Source: Candidatus Stackebrandtia faecavium (lineage in GTDB: Bacteria > Actinomycetota > Actinomycetes > Mycobacteriales > Micromonosporaceae). From it: a stretch of 64,000 bases of DNA. The stretch is taken from positions 27,321 to 91,320 of the forward strand of contig DXIM01000143.1 of NCBI GenBank assembly GCA_019112895.1, in the 5' to 3' direction. Each line of letters opens with the position of its first letter. The stretch's first letter is position 1. Below are positions 19,014 through 27,667 of this stretch, one piece after another. A model generated the notes under the pieces. The model saw only the letters and a program-made list of their open reading frames with translations, ran no database searches and was not told the origin of the DNA. Both the position numbers and the translations under genes were made by a program.

Positions 19014-19906
19014 GAAACACCCGCTTCCTTCAGATGCTTTTCAATGACATGCGCGGTATCAGTGCTCACGCTGTACAGCGGTGCACGCGGCGGACCGGCC
19101 GGCAGGCCACGAGCCGCCAGCGCCGACTTGACCGCGACGAGACCTTGCGATGCGTCCTGCAGGCCCCACACGGCCGGGAGCAGTCGGTCGCTGATCCGCT
19201 GCGCCGCGGCGATGTTGCCTGCGTCGACTTCATCGAACATCTCGGACAGGTGTTTACCGAGCAGGTGCGCCACGACGCTGACGGCACCGATCTGACCCGA
19301 ACAGTAGGCAGCCAGGTTGATGTCGTCGACGCCGTTGTAGTACGCGAGGCCGGATTCGACGCGTTTACGTTGCGCGTCGTAAATGCGCTGCGTGGCGTCC
19401 TTGACCGCCACGATGCGCGGATGATCAGCCAGCGCATTGATGGTCGAACGCTCGATCTCGCGCGCCGCGCGCGGCGGGATGTCGTACAGCATGATCGGCA
19501 GCTCGGCAGCGTCGGCCAGCGTCGTGAAATGCCGATACAGCATGTCTTGGAGCGGACGGCTGTAGTACGGAGTGACCAGCAGCAGGCCGTGCGCACCGGC
19601 GCGTTGAGCACCTTCGATGAGCCCGAGGCTGTGGTGCGTGTCGTAGCTTCCCGCTCCCGCCACGATGGTCGCGCGGTCTCCGACCTCTTCCACTACCGCA
19701 CGGACCAGCGATTCCTTTTCGGCGTCGGTCGTCGTCGGTGACTCACCGGTCGTGCCGTTGAGCACGAGACCGTCGCATCGTTGCTCGTCGACGAGGTAGG
19801 CGGCCAAACGCTTGGCGCCATCGAGATCCAGCTCGCCGTCGTCGGTGAACGGCGTCACCATTGCAGTCAGTAGGCGCCCGAAAGGGCGCGCGTCGTCATG
19901 CTTCAT
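19010..19906 (-). CDS. dapA: 4-hydroxy-tetrahydrodipicolinate synthase
   Basis: 298 residues, standard length. Motifs are LVLNGTTGESPTTT (pyruvate and aldehyde binding), VTPYYSRPLQ (catalytic Tyr) and RIVAVKDAT (Schiff-base Lys at about 166). It condenses pyruvate with aspartate semialdehyde, the first step towards lysine and meso-diaminopimelate for peptidoglycan. It follows thyX by 68 bases and overlaps rnj. Confidence 0.95.
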   Translation of the reverse strand: MKHDDARPFGRLLTAMVTPFTDDGELDLDGAKRLAAYLVDEQRCDGLVLNGTTGESPTTTDAEKESLVRAVVEEVGDRATIVAGAGSYDTHHSLGLIEGAQRAGAHGLLLVTPYYSRPLQDMLYRHFTTLADAAELPIMLYDIPPRAAREIERSTINALADHPRIVAVKDATQRIYDAQRKRVESGLAYYNGVDDINLAAYCSGQIGAVSVVAHLLGKHLSEMFDEVDAGNIAAAQRISDRLLPAVWGLQDASQGLVAVKSALAARGLPAGPPRAPLYSVSTDTAHVIEKHLKEAGVS

Positions 19907-19974
19907 GAATTCAACTTACTGTCATGGGCGTGGCCAGGCCAATCACCCGGTGTACTCGTAATGAAAGTGGCGTT

Positions 19975-20727
19975 TCATCCTTCGTGGATGTATGGGCTCG
20001 AAGCCACCTGCGAACCGTCGGGCAAGGACGAAATCGAGAAGTCCGCGAACGCGTTCGGAACTTTGTCCTGCAGCTGGCGCAGACATTCGACCGCCAGGGC
20101 CCTGATCTCCACGTCGGCGTGCTCCGAGGCACGCATCGCGATGAAATGCCGCCAAGCGCGGTAATTGCCGGTCACGACAATCCGCGTTTCCGTGGCGTTG
20201 GGAAGGATCGACCGCGCCGCTTGACGCGCCTGTTTGCGCCGAAGTGTGGCGTTGGGCTCGTCGGCGAATTTCTCCGTCAAACCTTCAAGTAGCGCGTTGT
20301 AGGCGTCGGACGATGCCTGTGCGGCTTTCATGAACGTGTCATGAAGCTGCGGGTCTTGCGCGATCACGTCGGGCTCGACCATTTGAGCGTCTTTTTCCGG
20401 CACGTAACGCTGAGACAGTTGGCTGTACGAAAAGTGCCTGTGGCGGATGAGTTCGTGAGTCAGCGACCGGGACATCCCCGTGAGGTAGAAGGAGACGCTC
20501 CCATGTTCCAGCACTGATAGGTGCCCTACCCGCAAAATATGGTCCAGGTACCCGGCATTGGTAGCTGTCTTGGGATTCGGCTTGCTCCATGACTGATAGC
20601 AAGCACGCCCGGCGAACTCCGCAAGGGCCTGTCCCCCGTCCGCGTCGGTCTGCCAGGGCACGTCGGCTGGTGGCTCGAAGTGCGTCCAGGCGATCATGGT
20701 GACCTGCGGCGACACAGATTCCGGCAT
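19975..20727 (-). CDS. thyX: Flavin-dependent thymidylate synthase
   Basis: 250 residues. The ThyX signature [13 protein letters not shown] (RHRxxSxxxxSxR, residues 95-107) is complete, and flavin/dUMP residues follow in the second half ([18 protein letters not shown]). It makes dTMP from dUMP with methylene-THF and NADPH. AGGAGA eight bases before the ATG is a good ribosome site. It is divergent from the ribbon-helix-helix gene, sharing the 143-base region that carries the palindrome cluster. thyX-dapA-rnj is a conserved actinobacterial order. Confidence 0.96.
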   Translation of the reverse strand: MPESVSPQVTMIAWTHFEPPADVPWQTDADGGQALAEFAGRACYQSWSKPNPKTATNAGYLDHILRVGHLSVLEHGSVSFYLTGMSRSLTHELIRHRHFSYSQLSQRYVPEKDAQMVEPDVIAQDPQLHDTFMKAAQASSDAYNALLEGLTEKFADEPNATLRRKQARQAARSILPNATETRIVVTGNYRAWRHFIAMRASEHADVEIRALAVECLRQLQDKVPNAFADFSISSLPDGSQVASSPYIHEG

Positions 20728-20808
20728 GCGTGTGTTCTCCTGAAAATCGGACTTGTGTGATTACGACGAGCCTACTCGGGAGGCCTTTAGATCCGAGCTC
20801 CGCACACA

Positions 20809-20871
20809 TGACATCTAGATGACACAATACTGCCCTTGATTGACGCCATTATTGGTGTCATCATGATGTCA
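20809..20871. promoter_or_regulatory. Cluster of three related inverted repeats, candidate operators
   Basis: Two 16-base sites share the pattern TG[A/T]CATC-NN-GATG[A/T]CA: one at 20809-20824 (TGACATCTAGATGACA) and one at 20856-20871 (TGTCATCATGATGTCA). Between them, 20841-20860 is an 8-bp inverted repeat (TGACGCCA, loop TTAT, TGGTGTCA, one mismatch). The last site runs into the ATG of the ribbon-helix-helix gene. Ribbon-helix-helix proteins often autoregulate by binding such sites, so autorepression is the simplest inference; an effect on thyX is also possible. The repeats are seen directly; binding is not. Confidence 0.55.
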
Positions 20872-21380
20872 TGGACCTGACACCTTATTTGGAAACCCTG
20901 CGCCGCGAGTTGGAAGCCGCAGCCGCTCCCGCAGGAGAAGACGCACAACGAACCGCGGAGCTACTCAGCTCCTCCTTGGAATCTTCGCTACGGCTCGCAT
21001 TGCTGGAAGCGCTGTCCGATGCCGCAGCCGAAATCACCGGAAAACTCGACCGCAACGGCAATCCCGCCACCGTCGACGTCCGCATGCGTGCGCGGCAGGC
21101 CGAACTCGTGGTCACCGAGACTCCGAGCGATCCGCCGCAGCCACCGCCGAACCCGCCCAGCGACGCCAGCGACGTCGCGCGCATCACGCTGCGGCTACCG
21201 GAATCGCTCAAAGAGTCCGTCGAGGAGGCGGCCGCGGAGGAGTCCATCTCTGTCAACGCATGGCTCGTACGCGCGGTCAACACCGCCGTCAACGACGAAC
21301 CGCCACCACACACGCCACCGCGATCCGGTGCCGCACGGGCGCGTTTCGGCAAACGCGTCACCGGATTCGCTCAAGCATGA
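20871..21380 (+). CDS. Ribbon-helix-helix (HicB/Arc-like) DNA-binding protein
   Basis: 169 residues. The N-terminal half is helical and acidic (LETLRRELEAAAAPAG), the centre is a Pro-rich linker (SDPPQPPPNPPSD), and residues about 103-143 form a ribbon-helix-helix: ARITLRLPESLKESVEEAA followed by SISVNAWLVRAVN. That C-terminal module matches HicB antitoxin-type DNA-binding domains, but no HicA toxin is adjacent. In actinomycetes such genes often precede a DUF4097 gene, as here (36-base gap). No Shine-Dalgarno sequence is seen before the ATG, which overlaps a palindrome; a leaderless mRNA is possible. Confidence 0.7.
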   Translation: MDLTPYLETLRRELEAAAAPAGEDAQRTAELLSSSLESSLRLALLEALSDAAAEITGKLDRNGNPATVDVRMRARQAELVVTETPSDPPQPPPNPPSDASDVARITLRLPESLKESVEEAAAEESISVNAWLVRAVNTAVNDEPPPHTPPRSGAARARFGKRVTGFAQA

Positions 21381-21416
21381 GACCAATCGATACCTGCCCA
21401 AGGAAAGGCAAAGACC

Positions 21417-22223
21417 ATGTCGGAATTCCCTTGTGACCAACCGGTCACAGTCAACGTAACGATGGGCCAAGGCTGCTGCATCATCACCGCAGAAGAGCGC
21501 GGCAGCGCCGCGGTCACGGTGGAGCCCTTCAAAACCGATAGGCGTTCGGCCGCAGCCGCAGAAGAAACCGAAGTCACGTTCGACAACGGCCAACTTCGGA
21601 TACGCACGCCGGAAAGCATGACCAGCTGGCTGTTCAGCCGCGGAGAGTCCAAAAACGGCGCAGTCAAGATCACCATCAAGGTGCCAACCGGAAGCAGCGC
21701 CAGCGTCAAAACCAGTTCGGCCGAGGTGCAATGCCACGGAGACATCGCGCGCGCCAACCTGACTTCGGCGTCGGGCCCGATTACCGTGGCCCGCGCCAAC
21801 AGCGTGAAGGTGAACACCGCGTCTGGGGAGGTACACGTCTACGAATGCGTGGAAAGCGGCAGCGGGAACTCGGCCTCGGGCGACATCCAGTTCGACCATG
21901 TCGGCGGCGATCTCAGCGTCAAGTCCGTTTCCGGGGACGTGCGGGTGGGGCGCGCCGACTCCAATGTCAACGGCAACAGCGTTTCCGGGGACATCAGTGT
22001 GGACAGCGTCGGCGGCAGCTCTTGCCGCCTCAAGACGGTGTCCGGTTCGATAGGAGTGGGCATACCGTCAGGAACCGGGGTCTGGATGGACCTCAACACG
22101 GTCTCGGGCACAACATCCAGCGACCTCGCAGTGGGGGACCTTCCCGGGCAGATGGAGGCGACGCTCGACCTGCGCGCCAACTCGGTGTCCGGCAACATCG
22201 ATCTGTATCGCACCACCTCTTGA
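21417..22223 (+). CDS. DUF4097 beta-strand repeat protein
   Basis: 268 residues. From about residue 100 the sequence is a run of roughly 20-residue repeats built on S-x-SG-x-I/V, such as SASGDIQ, SVSGDVRV, SVSGDISV, TVSGSIGV, TVSGTT and SVSGNIDL, predicting a right-handed beta-helix or solenoid (DUF4097). There is no signal peptide or membrane segment, so it is probably cytosolic or surface-associated by a partner. Function of the family is unknown. AAGGAAAGG precedes the ATG. It is co-directional with the ribbon-helix-helix gene upstream and the FtsK-like gene 98 bases downstream. Confidence 0.8.
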   Translation: MSEFPCDQPVTVNVTMGQGCCIITAEERGSAAVTVEPFKTDRRSAAAAEETEVTFDNGQLRIRTPESMTSWLFSRGESKNGAVKITIKVPTGSSASVKTSSAEVQCHGDIARANLTSASGPITVARANSVKVNTASGEVHVYECVESGSGNSASGDIQFDHVGGDLSVKSVSGDVRVGRADSNVNGNSVSGDISVDSVGGSSCRLKTVSGSIGVGIPSGTGVWMDLNTVSGTTSSDLAVGDLPGQMEATLDLRANSVSGNIDLYRTTS

Positions 22224-22321
22224 CACAGCTTTTCGCCGTCAGGGCCGCCGCTACTTTCCGCTGATATCGGCTAATGTGGCGTGCGGCGCTGTCGGCACGA
22301 TGTTAAGGCGGTAAGACACAG

Positions 22322-24883
22322 ATGGGTTGGCAGATAGAGCTTCGCCATGCCACCAAAATGTACCGTGAAGCCGAGGGCCATTTGACGCGCGCCGAGCGCT
22401 TGCTCGCCGAACAAGTCGCCGCTGTCCCTTCTCCTCAAGCATCGGCGGCGGAACAGGCGCGACTAGCCCAGACACTCAGCCACAGTGCCGCCACCCTCGC
22501 GCCGGGCCTGTTGTCCGCGGACTTGCAGAATCTGCCCGCGCAGACGTTGTCGCCACCGACGACGGCACCGGAGCCGGTGTATGTCCGCGTCGGTACCACG
22601 CATCCGCTTCCCCGGGCCACGTTCCCCGCGCTCGTCCCGCTCCTAGGTTCGGGGCATCTCGTGATCGACGGCGATGCCTCGGACCCACGGGTAGCCGGAA
22701 TGCTGCAGTCGCTGCTGGTGCGCGTCATGGGAAGTGTGCCGCGGCTCAAAGTGTCCCTTATTGACTGTGTCACTCTAGGTCAGACCTTCAGCCATAGCGC
22801 GGGCCTCGTCGGTGGCCCAATCTCCTCGCCGCCCGCCACCGACGCCGCGGGAGTCGCACGCATTCTCGACGCCGCAGAAACACAGCTTCAAGAAGCCCAT
22901 CAAGCCCGCAATTCGCACGACACCACTGGCCTCGAGTACCACCTCATTGTGGTGGCAGGGTTGCCGGCGCACACGCCCCACAGCATCAAGGCTCGGATAG
23001 CGGCCCTTGCCCACGCGGGGCCCCACGGCTTCACACACCTCGTGTTGGCCGGTTGGCGCGGCTCGGCACGCGAGCCCGCACCGGCGATCGAACACGGCAC
23101 ATACATCACATTGGACGCTGCACAGCCGCACCATCACATGCACGGCATGCCCGCGCCGATCTCGCTCGACCCGCCGCCACCGCCGCACATCGTCAGTCCG
23201 CTGTATCGACAGCTGTCCGCGGCGCACGAGAAGGAAACGAACGTCGAGTTGCCCGGGGTGTTGCCGACTCAAACCTGGACCGAAAGCAGCACCGACAGGC
23301 TCACCACTGTCGTCGGCCGTGACCGCCGCGGAGCGGTCACGCTGTCCTTCGACGACGCCACGCCTCACTGGCTACTGGGCGGGCGCACCGGCGGCGGTAA
23401 GACCGTCTTCCTTCTCGACGTGCTGTACGGGCTCGCCGCCCGATACGCCCCAACCGAGCTGGCCATGTACCTGCTCGACTTCAAAGAGGGCGTCTCCTTC
23501 ACCGAATTCTCCCCCTCCGCGCACGACGAAACCTGGATCCCGCATGTGAGGGCCGTCGGTGTCGAATCGGACCGCGAATACGGCAACGCGGTGTTGAAGG
23601 AACTGCGCAACGAAATGACGCGCCGCGCGACAGCGATGAAACGTGCCGGGGTCACCAAGCTGGCAGACCTACGCAGCGCACGGCCGGATGCACGGCTGCC
23701 GCGGGTTCTGGCCGTCATCGACGAATTCCACGTGCTGTTCCAAGGCAACGATAAGCTCGCGCGACAAGCGGCCGGGCATCTCGAAGAGCTGGCCCGCAAA
23801 GGCCGTTCCTACGGCATCCATCTGGTTTTGGCGAGCCAGACGATCGCCGGCGTCGAGGCGCTGTTCACCAAAAAGGACTCTATCTTCGGCCAGTTCCCGA
23901 TGCGGATCGCGCTTCCCGGCGCCAAGCATGTCCTGGCACCGCTCAACACCGCCGCGGACTCGATCCGGCTCGGGCAGGCCGTCGTCAACGACAGTGGCGG
24001 CGTCGCGGGCGAAGACCGACTCATTCAGTTCCCCGACGCGACCGCCGACACGGCCCTGCTGTCGCAGCTTCGGCACGACCTGTGGCGACGCCGCAATCCG
24101 GACGCGTCACCACCGGCCGTGTTCGCCGGTTATGCCCAACAGCATCTCGAGGACGACCCGACGTTCCGTTCGCTGCACACCGAGACGCGGCACCCGCGTG
24201 CCCTCATCGGCAGGGCCGTCGACGTCGGCATTTCGACGACGTCGTTCGCACTGGATCCGGTCCCCGGCCGCCACATCGCGGTTTTGGGGACGTCCAAGAC
24301 CGCAGCCGAGGTGATTCACGCCGCGACCGTCAGCCTTGCCCGGCAACACCAGCCAGGACGGGCACGTTTCATCCTCGCGCCGCTAGTATCCGCCGCGGAC
24401 ACGGCCGCGGACGAGACCTCCGACTGGTTGAAAGCCGAAGGTCACGACGTCGACATCATCGCGTCGGCCACGGTAGCCGACACGATCAGTGAACTGCATG
24501 CGCCACCGAAAGACGACGTGGCGCGCTACCTCGTGCTGTTCGGGGGCGACACGATAGCTCCGGCCCTGGGTGCGGGCGGCCTGCAACAGCTACGGGCCAT
24601 CTTGAAGCACGGCCCAAGCATGGGTGTACACCTCGTCGGCTGGTGGCGCGGACTCGGGCAATTCATCAAGGACATCGGCGGCACCAGCGCGAAAGAGGAC
24701 GTCGCATGTCTTATGGCGCTGAATATCCCCGGTAGCGAACTGGGTCCGTTCATCAACGACGTCAGTAACGAGTACGTGCCGAACGACAACCGGGCGCTCG
24801 TGGTCGACCGTCACGCGAACACCGTTTCACTGTGTGTGCCGTTCACGCGACCGGAATCCCACGACGCGGAGGGCATCGCATGA
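22322..24883 (+). CDS. FtsK/SpoIIIE-type ATPase with tandem ATPase domains
   Basis: 853 residues without clear membrane segments, unlike FtsK. An N-terminal helix (about 1-60) is rich in Ala and Glu. The first RecA-like domain is complete: Walker A GGRTGGGKT (about 353-361), LLDFKEG, then Walker B VLAVIDEFHVLF (about 461-472) and HLVLASQTIAG. A second, C-terminal domain begins with HIAVLGTSKTAAEV (about residue 655), where the P-loop lacks the GKT/S ending, so it is probably inactive. One active and one degenerate module recalls EccC of type VII secretion, but no WXG100 gene is nearby. It overlaps the next gene by four bases (ATGA). Confidence 0.75.
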   Translation: MGWQIELRHATKMYREAEGHLTRAERLLAEQVAAVPSPQASAAEQARLAQTLSHSAATLAPGLLSADLQNLPAQTLSPPTTAPEPVYVRVGTTHPLPRATFPALVPLLGSGHLVIDGDASDPRVAGMLQSLLVRVMGSVPRLKVSLIDCVTLGQTFSHSAGLVGGPISSPPATDAAGVARILDAAETQLQEAHQARNSHDTTGLEYHLIVVAGLPAHTPHSIKARIAALAHAGPHGFTHLVLAGWRGSAREPAPAIEHGTYITLDAAQPHHHMHGMPAPISLDPPPPPHIVSPLYRQLSAAHEKETNVELPGVLPTQTWTESSTDRLTTVVGRDRRGAVTLSFDDATPHWLLGGRTGGGKTVFLLDVLYGLAARYAPTELAMYLLDFKEGVSFTEFSPSAHDETWIPHVRAVGVESDREYGNAVLKELRNEMTRRATAMKRAGVTKLADLRSARPDARLPRVLAVIDEFHVLFQGNDKLARQAAGHLEELARKGRSYGIHLVLASQTIAGVEALFTKKDSIFGQFPMRIALPGAKHVLAPLNTAADSIRLGQAVVNDSGGVAGEDRLIQFPDATADTALLSQLRHDLWRRRNPDASPPAVFAGYAQQHLEDDPTFRSLHTETRHPRALIGRAVDVGISTTSFALDPVPGRHIAVLGTSKTAAEVIHAATVSLARQHQPGRARFILAPLVSAADTAADETSDWLKAEGHDVDIIASATVADTISELHAPPKDDVARYLVLFGGDTIAPALGAGGLQQLRAILKHGPSMGVHLVGWWRGLGQFIKDIGGTSAKEDVACLMALNIPGSELGPFINDVSNEYVPNDNRALVVDRHANTVSLCVPFTRPESHDAEGIA

Positions 24884-25530
24884 CGCAGCCGAACGGATAC
24901 CATGACGTGCTTCATCAGCTGGACCAGTTGCGCCACAACGAGGACCACGACCGTGCCACCTCGAAGCAGGCGGTCGACAGCAACACGACCCGCGTGCGTC
25001 AACTGCGTCAGCGTGCCGAAGAACACCGCATGGAGTTGATCGAGCTGTCGCAAAAGCTCAATGCGGCGGTTCCCGATCTTCGCCCCGACCCCGACGTCAC
25101 CGCCTCCGACACTATCGACGACGCCCTGAAGCGCTCGCGCAAATCACTCGACGATGTCAACCGGGGTACTCAATCGACGTTGCGTGCCGCGGCGTTGCCG
25201 CCGCTGTTGCCACGCAGTCACCACATGGTGCGCAACTTCCTGGTGTACGGCGTGGCCATGGTCGCCTGTTTCGGGGTCCAGGTCCTGCTCCTGCAGCTGA
25301 CGAGAGCCGGGGTACTGCCGACGAGCATGGAACTGTGGATCGCGTTCATCCTGCCGGTGCTGTTTTTGATCCTCGGCTGGATCGGCACGGGCTTCGCCGG
25401 CACACCGAAACTGGGTGTCGTCGACGACAAAGGCAAGGCCGTAGAATTCACGGTCCGTAAAAGCCCGCGACTCGGCGTCGTATTGGCGATCGCGACGATG
25501 GCGGGCTTTTGGGTATGGAGCGTGACCTGA
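24880..25530 (+). CDS. Coiled-coil membrane protein, partner of the FtsK-like ATPase
   Basis: 216 residues from the ATG at 24880, which overlaps the ATPase stop (ATGA), implying coupled translation and probably a complex. The first 100 residues are polar and helical (QLDQLRHNEDHDRATSKQAV; RVRQLRQRAEEHRMELIELS). Two membrane helices lie at about 118-138 and 150-170, then a short soluble loop (PKLGVVDDKGKAVEF) and a last hydrophobic segment at about 197-214. I recognise no family. The layout suits a membrane docking subunit for the soluble ATPase, which is inference from context. The gene ends 3 bases before the stop of the convergent phosphotransferase gene. Confidence 0.65.
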   Translation: MTQPNGYHDVLHQLDQLRHNEDHDRATSKQAVDSNTTRVRQLRQRAEEHRMELIELSQKLNAAVPDLRPDPDVTASDTIDDALKRSRKSLDDVNRGTQSTLRAAALPPLLPRSHHMVRNFLVYGVAMVACFGVQVLLLQLTRAGVLPTSMELWIAFILPVLFLILGWIGTGFAGTPKLGVVDDKGKAVEFTVRKSPRLGVVLAIATMAGFWVWSVT

Positions 25531-25533
25531 CGC

Positions 25534-26322
25534 TCAGCGCAGCGCCTCGTCCAGCATGTAGCGTTCGCTGTCCAACATTTTCAGGTCACGCATCGGGCGA
25601 CGCAGGTGGCCCTTGCGCACAATCCTCACGAACGACGGGTCTCCTTGCGCCGCCATCCTGCGGATGCCTTCGACATGGTCGACGATGCGTTTGCGCACGA
25701 TCCGGATGAAACGGTTACGATCGCGCGAGCTCAACCCGTACGCATCGGCAAACAAGCGCAACCGTCGCGGACGATCCGGGTGCTTCCAGCCGAGGGTGTA
25801 GGAGTCGCGGTCGGAAAAGAGCGGCACCCACGTCCACGCCGCGTAGGCGACGTCGTAGATTCGCGAGCCGGGAGAAGCCAAGTCAAAGTCGATCAACGCG
25901 AGGGTTCCGTCGGGGCGCCAGATCACATTGTGCGGGGCGGCATCGTGGTGACACACCACTTCGGTGTCAGGCGGAGGCGGACCGAACGACCGCCACACGG
26001 CGCCAGGAGGGGTCCGGAACCCGTATTGCGAGTCGTGAAACATGCGCAGCATCGTCGCGACGGTGTTGAGCGCTTCGTCTGTCGTCCAATGCTCAGCCAA
26101 CGGGTATTTGCCGCACTCCCCTTCGAGGTACGACAACACTTCGCGGCCATGCTCGTCGATTCCGAAAGCTTTCGGGGCCCCGGTGAAGCCGGAGGCGTCG
26201 AGGTGACGCAACAGCGCGTGCACCGCCGGCGTCCAAGGGCCGGTGTTGCGGCGAACAGTGTCGCCAAGACGCACCACCGTGCTCGTGTTCCCGCCATGCA
26301 GCGGAACTTCCTGATCCGTCAC
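25534..26322 (-). CDS. Aminoglycoside phosphotransferase-family kinase
   Basis: 262 residues if the GTG at 26322 is used, which gives VTDQEVPLHGGN, the usual start of this actinomycete subgroup; the open frame reaches 26418 but then overlaps ftsY. Kinase-like features: STVVRLGDTVRR, the catalytic loop VCHHDAAPHNVIW (HxDxxxxN) and the metal site LALIDFDLASPGSRIYDVA. Substrate unknown; proteins of this subgroup are widespread chromosomal genes and not evidence of resistance. It follows ftsY by 22 bases on the same strand, so it may be the last gene of that transcript. Confidence 0.82.
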   Translation of the reverse strand: MTDQEVPLHGGNTSTVVRLGDTVRRNTGPWTPAVHALLRHLDASGFTGAPKAFGIDEHGREVLSYLEGECGKYPLAEHWTTDEALNTVATMLRMFHDSQYGFRTPPGAVWRSFGPPPPDTEVVCHHDAAPHNVIWRPDGTLALIDFDLASPGSRIYDVAYAAWTWVPLFSDRDSYTLGWKHPDRPRRLRLFADAYGLSSRDRNRFIRIVRKRIVDHVEGIRRMAAQGDPSFVRIVRKGHLRRPMRDLKMLDSERYMLDEALR

Positions 26323-26344
26323 CCCAACCTGCCAGGTCTTGTCA

Positions 26345-27574
26345 TCAGCTGACTGCCGCAGCCTTGCCATTACCAAGGTCGTCGTCCAGCAATGCCGAGA
26401 CGAATTCCTTGACATCAAACAAAGCGAGGTCGTCTGGACCTTCGCCTAGACCGATGAGCTTAACCGGCACACCCAAACGCCGCTGAACCGCAATGACGAT
26501 TCCACCCTTCGCCGTACCATCCATTTTGGTCAACACGACGCCGGATACGTCGCATACCTCGGTGAACACGCGCGCCTGCTCGAGGCCGTTTTGGCCGGTC
26601 GTGGCGTCGAGGATGAGCAAAGTCTCGTCGACGGGGCCCTGCTTCTCGATGACCCGCTTGACCTTCCCCAATTCATCCATAAGCCCGGATTTATTCTGCA
26701 GCCGCCCCGCCGTATCGACCAAAACCGAGTCGACTTCGTTCTTGATCGCCGTGCTCACCGCGTCGAAAGCGACACTGGCCGGGTCGCCGCCCTCGGGGCC
26801 CCGCACGACCTGCGAACCAACCCGGTTCGCCCACGTCTCCAACTGGTCGGCAGCGGCGGCGCGGAACGTGTCCGCCGCGCCCAAAAGCACGCTGTGGCCG
26901 TCGGCGATCATGACCCGCGCAATCTTTCCGCAGGTCGTGGTCTTTCCAGCTCCGTTCACACCGACCACGAGAACGACCGTGGGCCGACCGGCGTCTGGCG
27001 ACACGTTCAGTGCCCGACTCTGGTCGGTGCTCAACGCATCCTCAAGCTCCTGCGTCAACAGGGATCGAAGCTCTTCCGGCGTGCGCGTACCCAGGACCTT
27101 CGTGCGTTCCCGGATGCGTTCGACGATCTCCTGCGTGGCTTCCAGACCGACGTCGGCCGACAACAGCGTGTCTTCCAGTTCCTCCCAGTCGTCCTCCGAA
27201 AGGTGGTCACGCGACAGCAGCGACAGCATTCCCCGCCCGATCGCATTATTGGAGCGCGACAGGCGCGACCGCAGGCGCACGAGCCTGCCCGCGGTCGGCT
27301 CCGGCGTCTCGACCTGCGGTGTGCGGGCCTCCGGGGTCTGTTCGAGCGCCGTCTCGGTCTCAGTTGGCGTCTCGGTCGGCGTTTCCGGCGGCGCGAGCGT
27401 GCCGGTCTGCGCCTCCTCTTGCGGCGGTGCCTTCTGCGGCGACTGCGCGACCTCGGACGGGGGCGGCTGCGCGGTCACCTGCTTCTTGCGTTTGACCGCC
27501 ACCGTCACCAAGGCGGTACCGCCGAGCAACACGGCCACAACCGCGATCAGCAACCACACTTGCCAGTTATCCAT
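26345..27574 (-). CDS. ftsY: Signal recognition particle receptor FtsY
   Basis: 409 residues from ATG at 27574. An N-terminal membrane helix (WLLIAVVAVLLGGTALVTV) is followed by an acidic, Pro/Thr/Glu-rich A region with ETPTETPTETE, and then the NG domain. GTPase motifs: GVNGAGKTTTCGK (G1), DTFRAAAADQL, VDTAGRLQNKSGL (G3) and LTKMDGTAKGG (G4/G5 region). FtsY docks SRP-ribosome complexes at the membrane. The membrane helix is typical of actinobacterial FtsY and absent in E. coli. It follows smc by 93 bases. Confidence 0.95.
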   Translation of the reverse strand: MDNWQVWLLIAVVAVLLGGTALVTVAVKRKKQVTAQPPPSEVAQSPQKAPPQEEAQTGTLAPPETPTETPTETETALEQTPEARTPQVETPEPTAGRLVRLRSRLSRSNNAIGRGMLSLLSRDHLSEDDWEELEDTLLSADVGLEATQEIVERIRERTKVLGTRTPEELRSLLTQELEDALSTDQSRALNVSPDAGRPTVVLVVGVNGAGKTTTCGKIARVMIADGHSVLLGAADTFRAAAADQLETWANRVGSQVVRGPEGGDPASVAFDAVSTAIKNEVDSVLVDTAGRLQNKSGLMDELGKVKRVIEKQGPVDETLLILDATTGQNGLEQARVFTEVCDVSGVVLTKMDGTAKGGIVIAVQRRLGVPVKLIGLGEGPDDLALFDVKEFVSALLDDDLGNGKAAAVS

Positions 27575-27667
27575 CGAAAATGCCTTCCTGCGCACGGAAA
27601 CCGCGGCGCACGCGAACTGTAATGATCATGACAAAGCAACCCCCGACTTCAAGGACTGCACAGCTGG

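Noticed and set aside
20871..21380. HicAB toxin-antitoxin system
   Set aside because: Only the RHH/HicB-like domain is present; no small HicA-type gene lies beside it on either strand.
22322..25530. Type VII secretion locus
   Set aside because: The tandem ATPase is EccC-like in layout, but there are no WXG100, EccB, EccD or EccE genes in the window.
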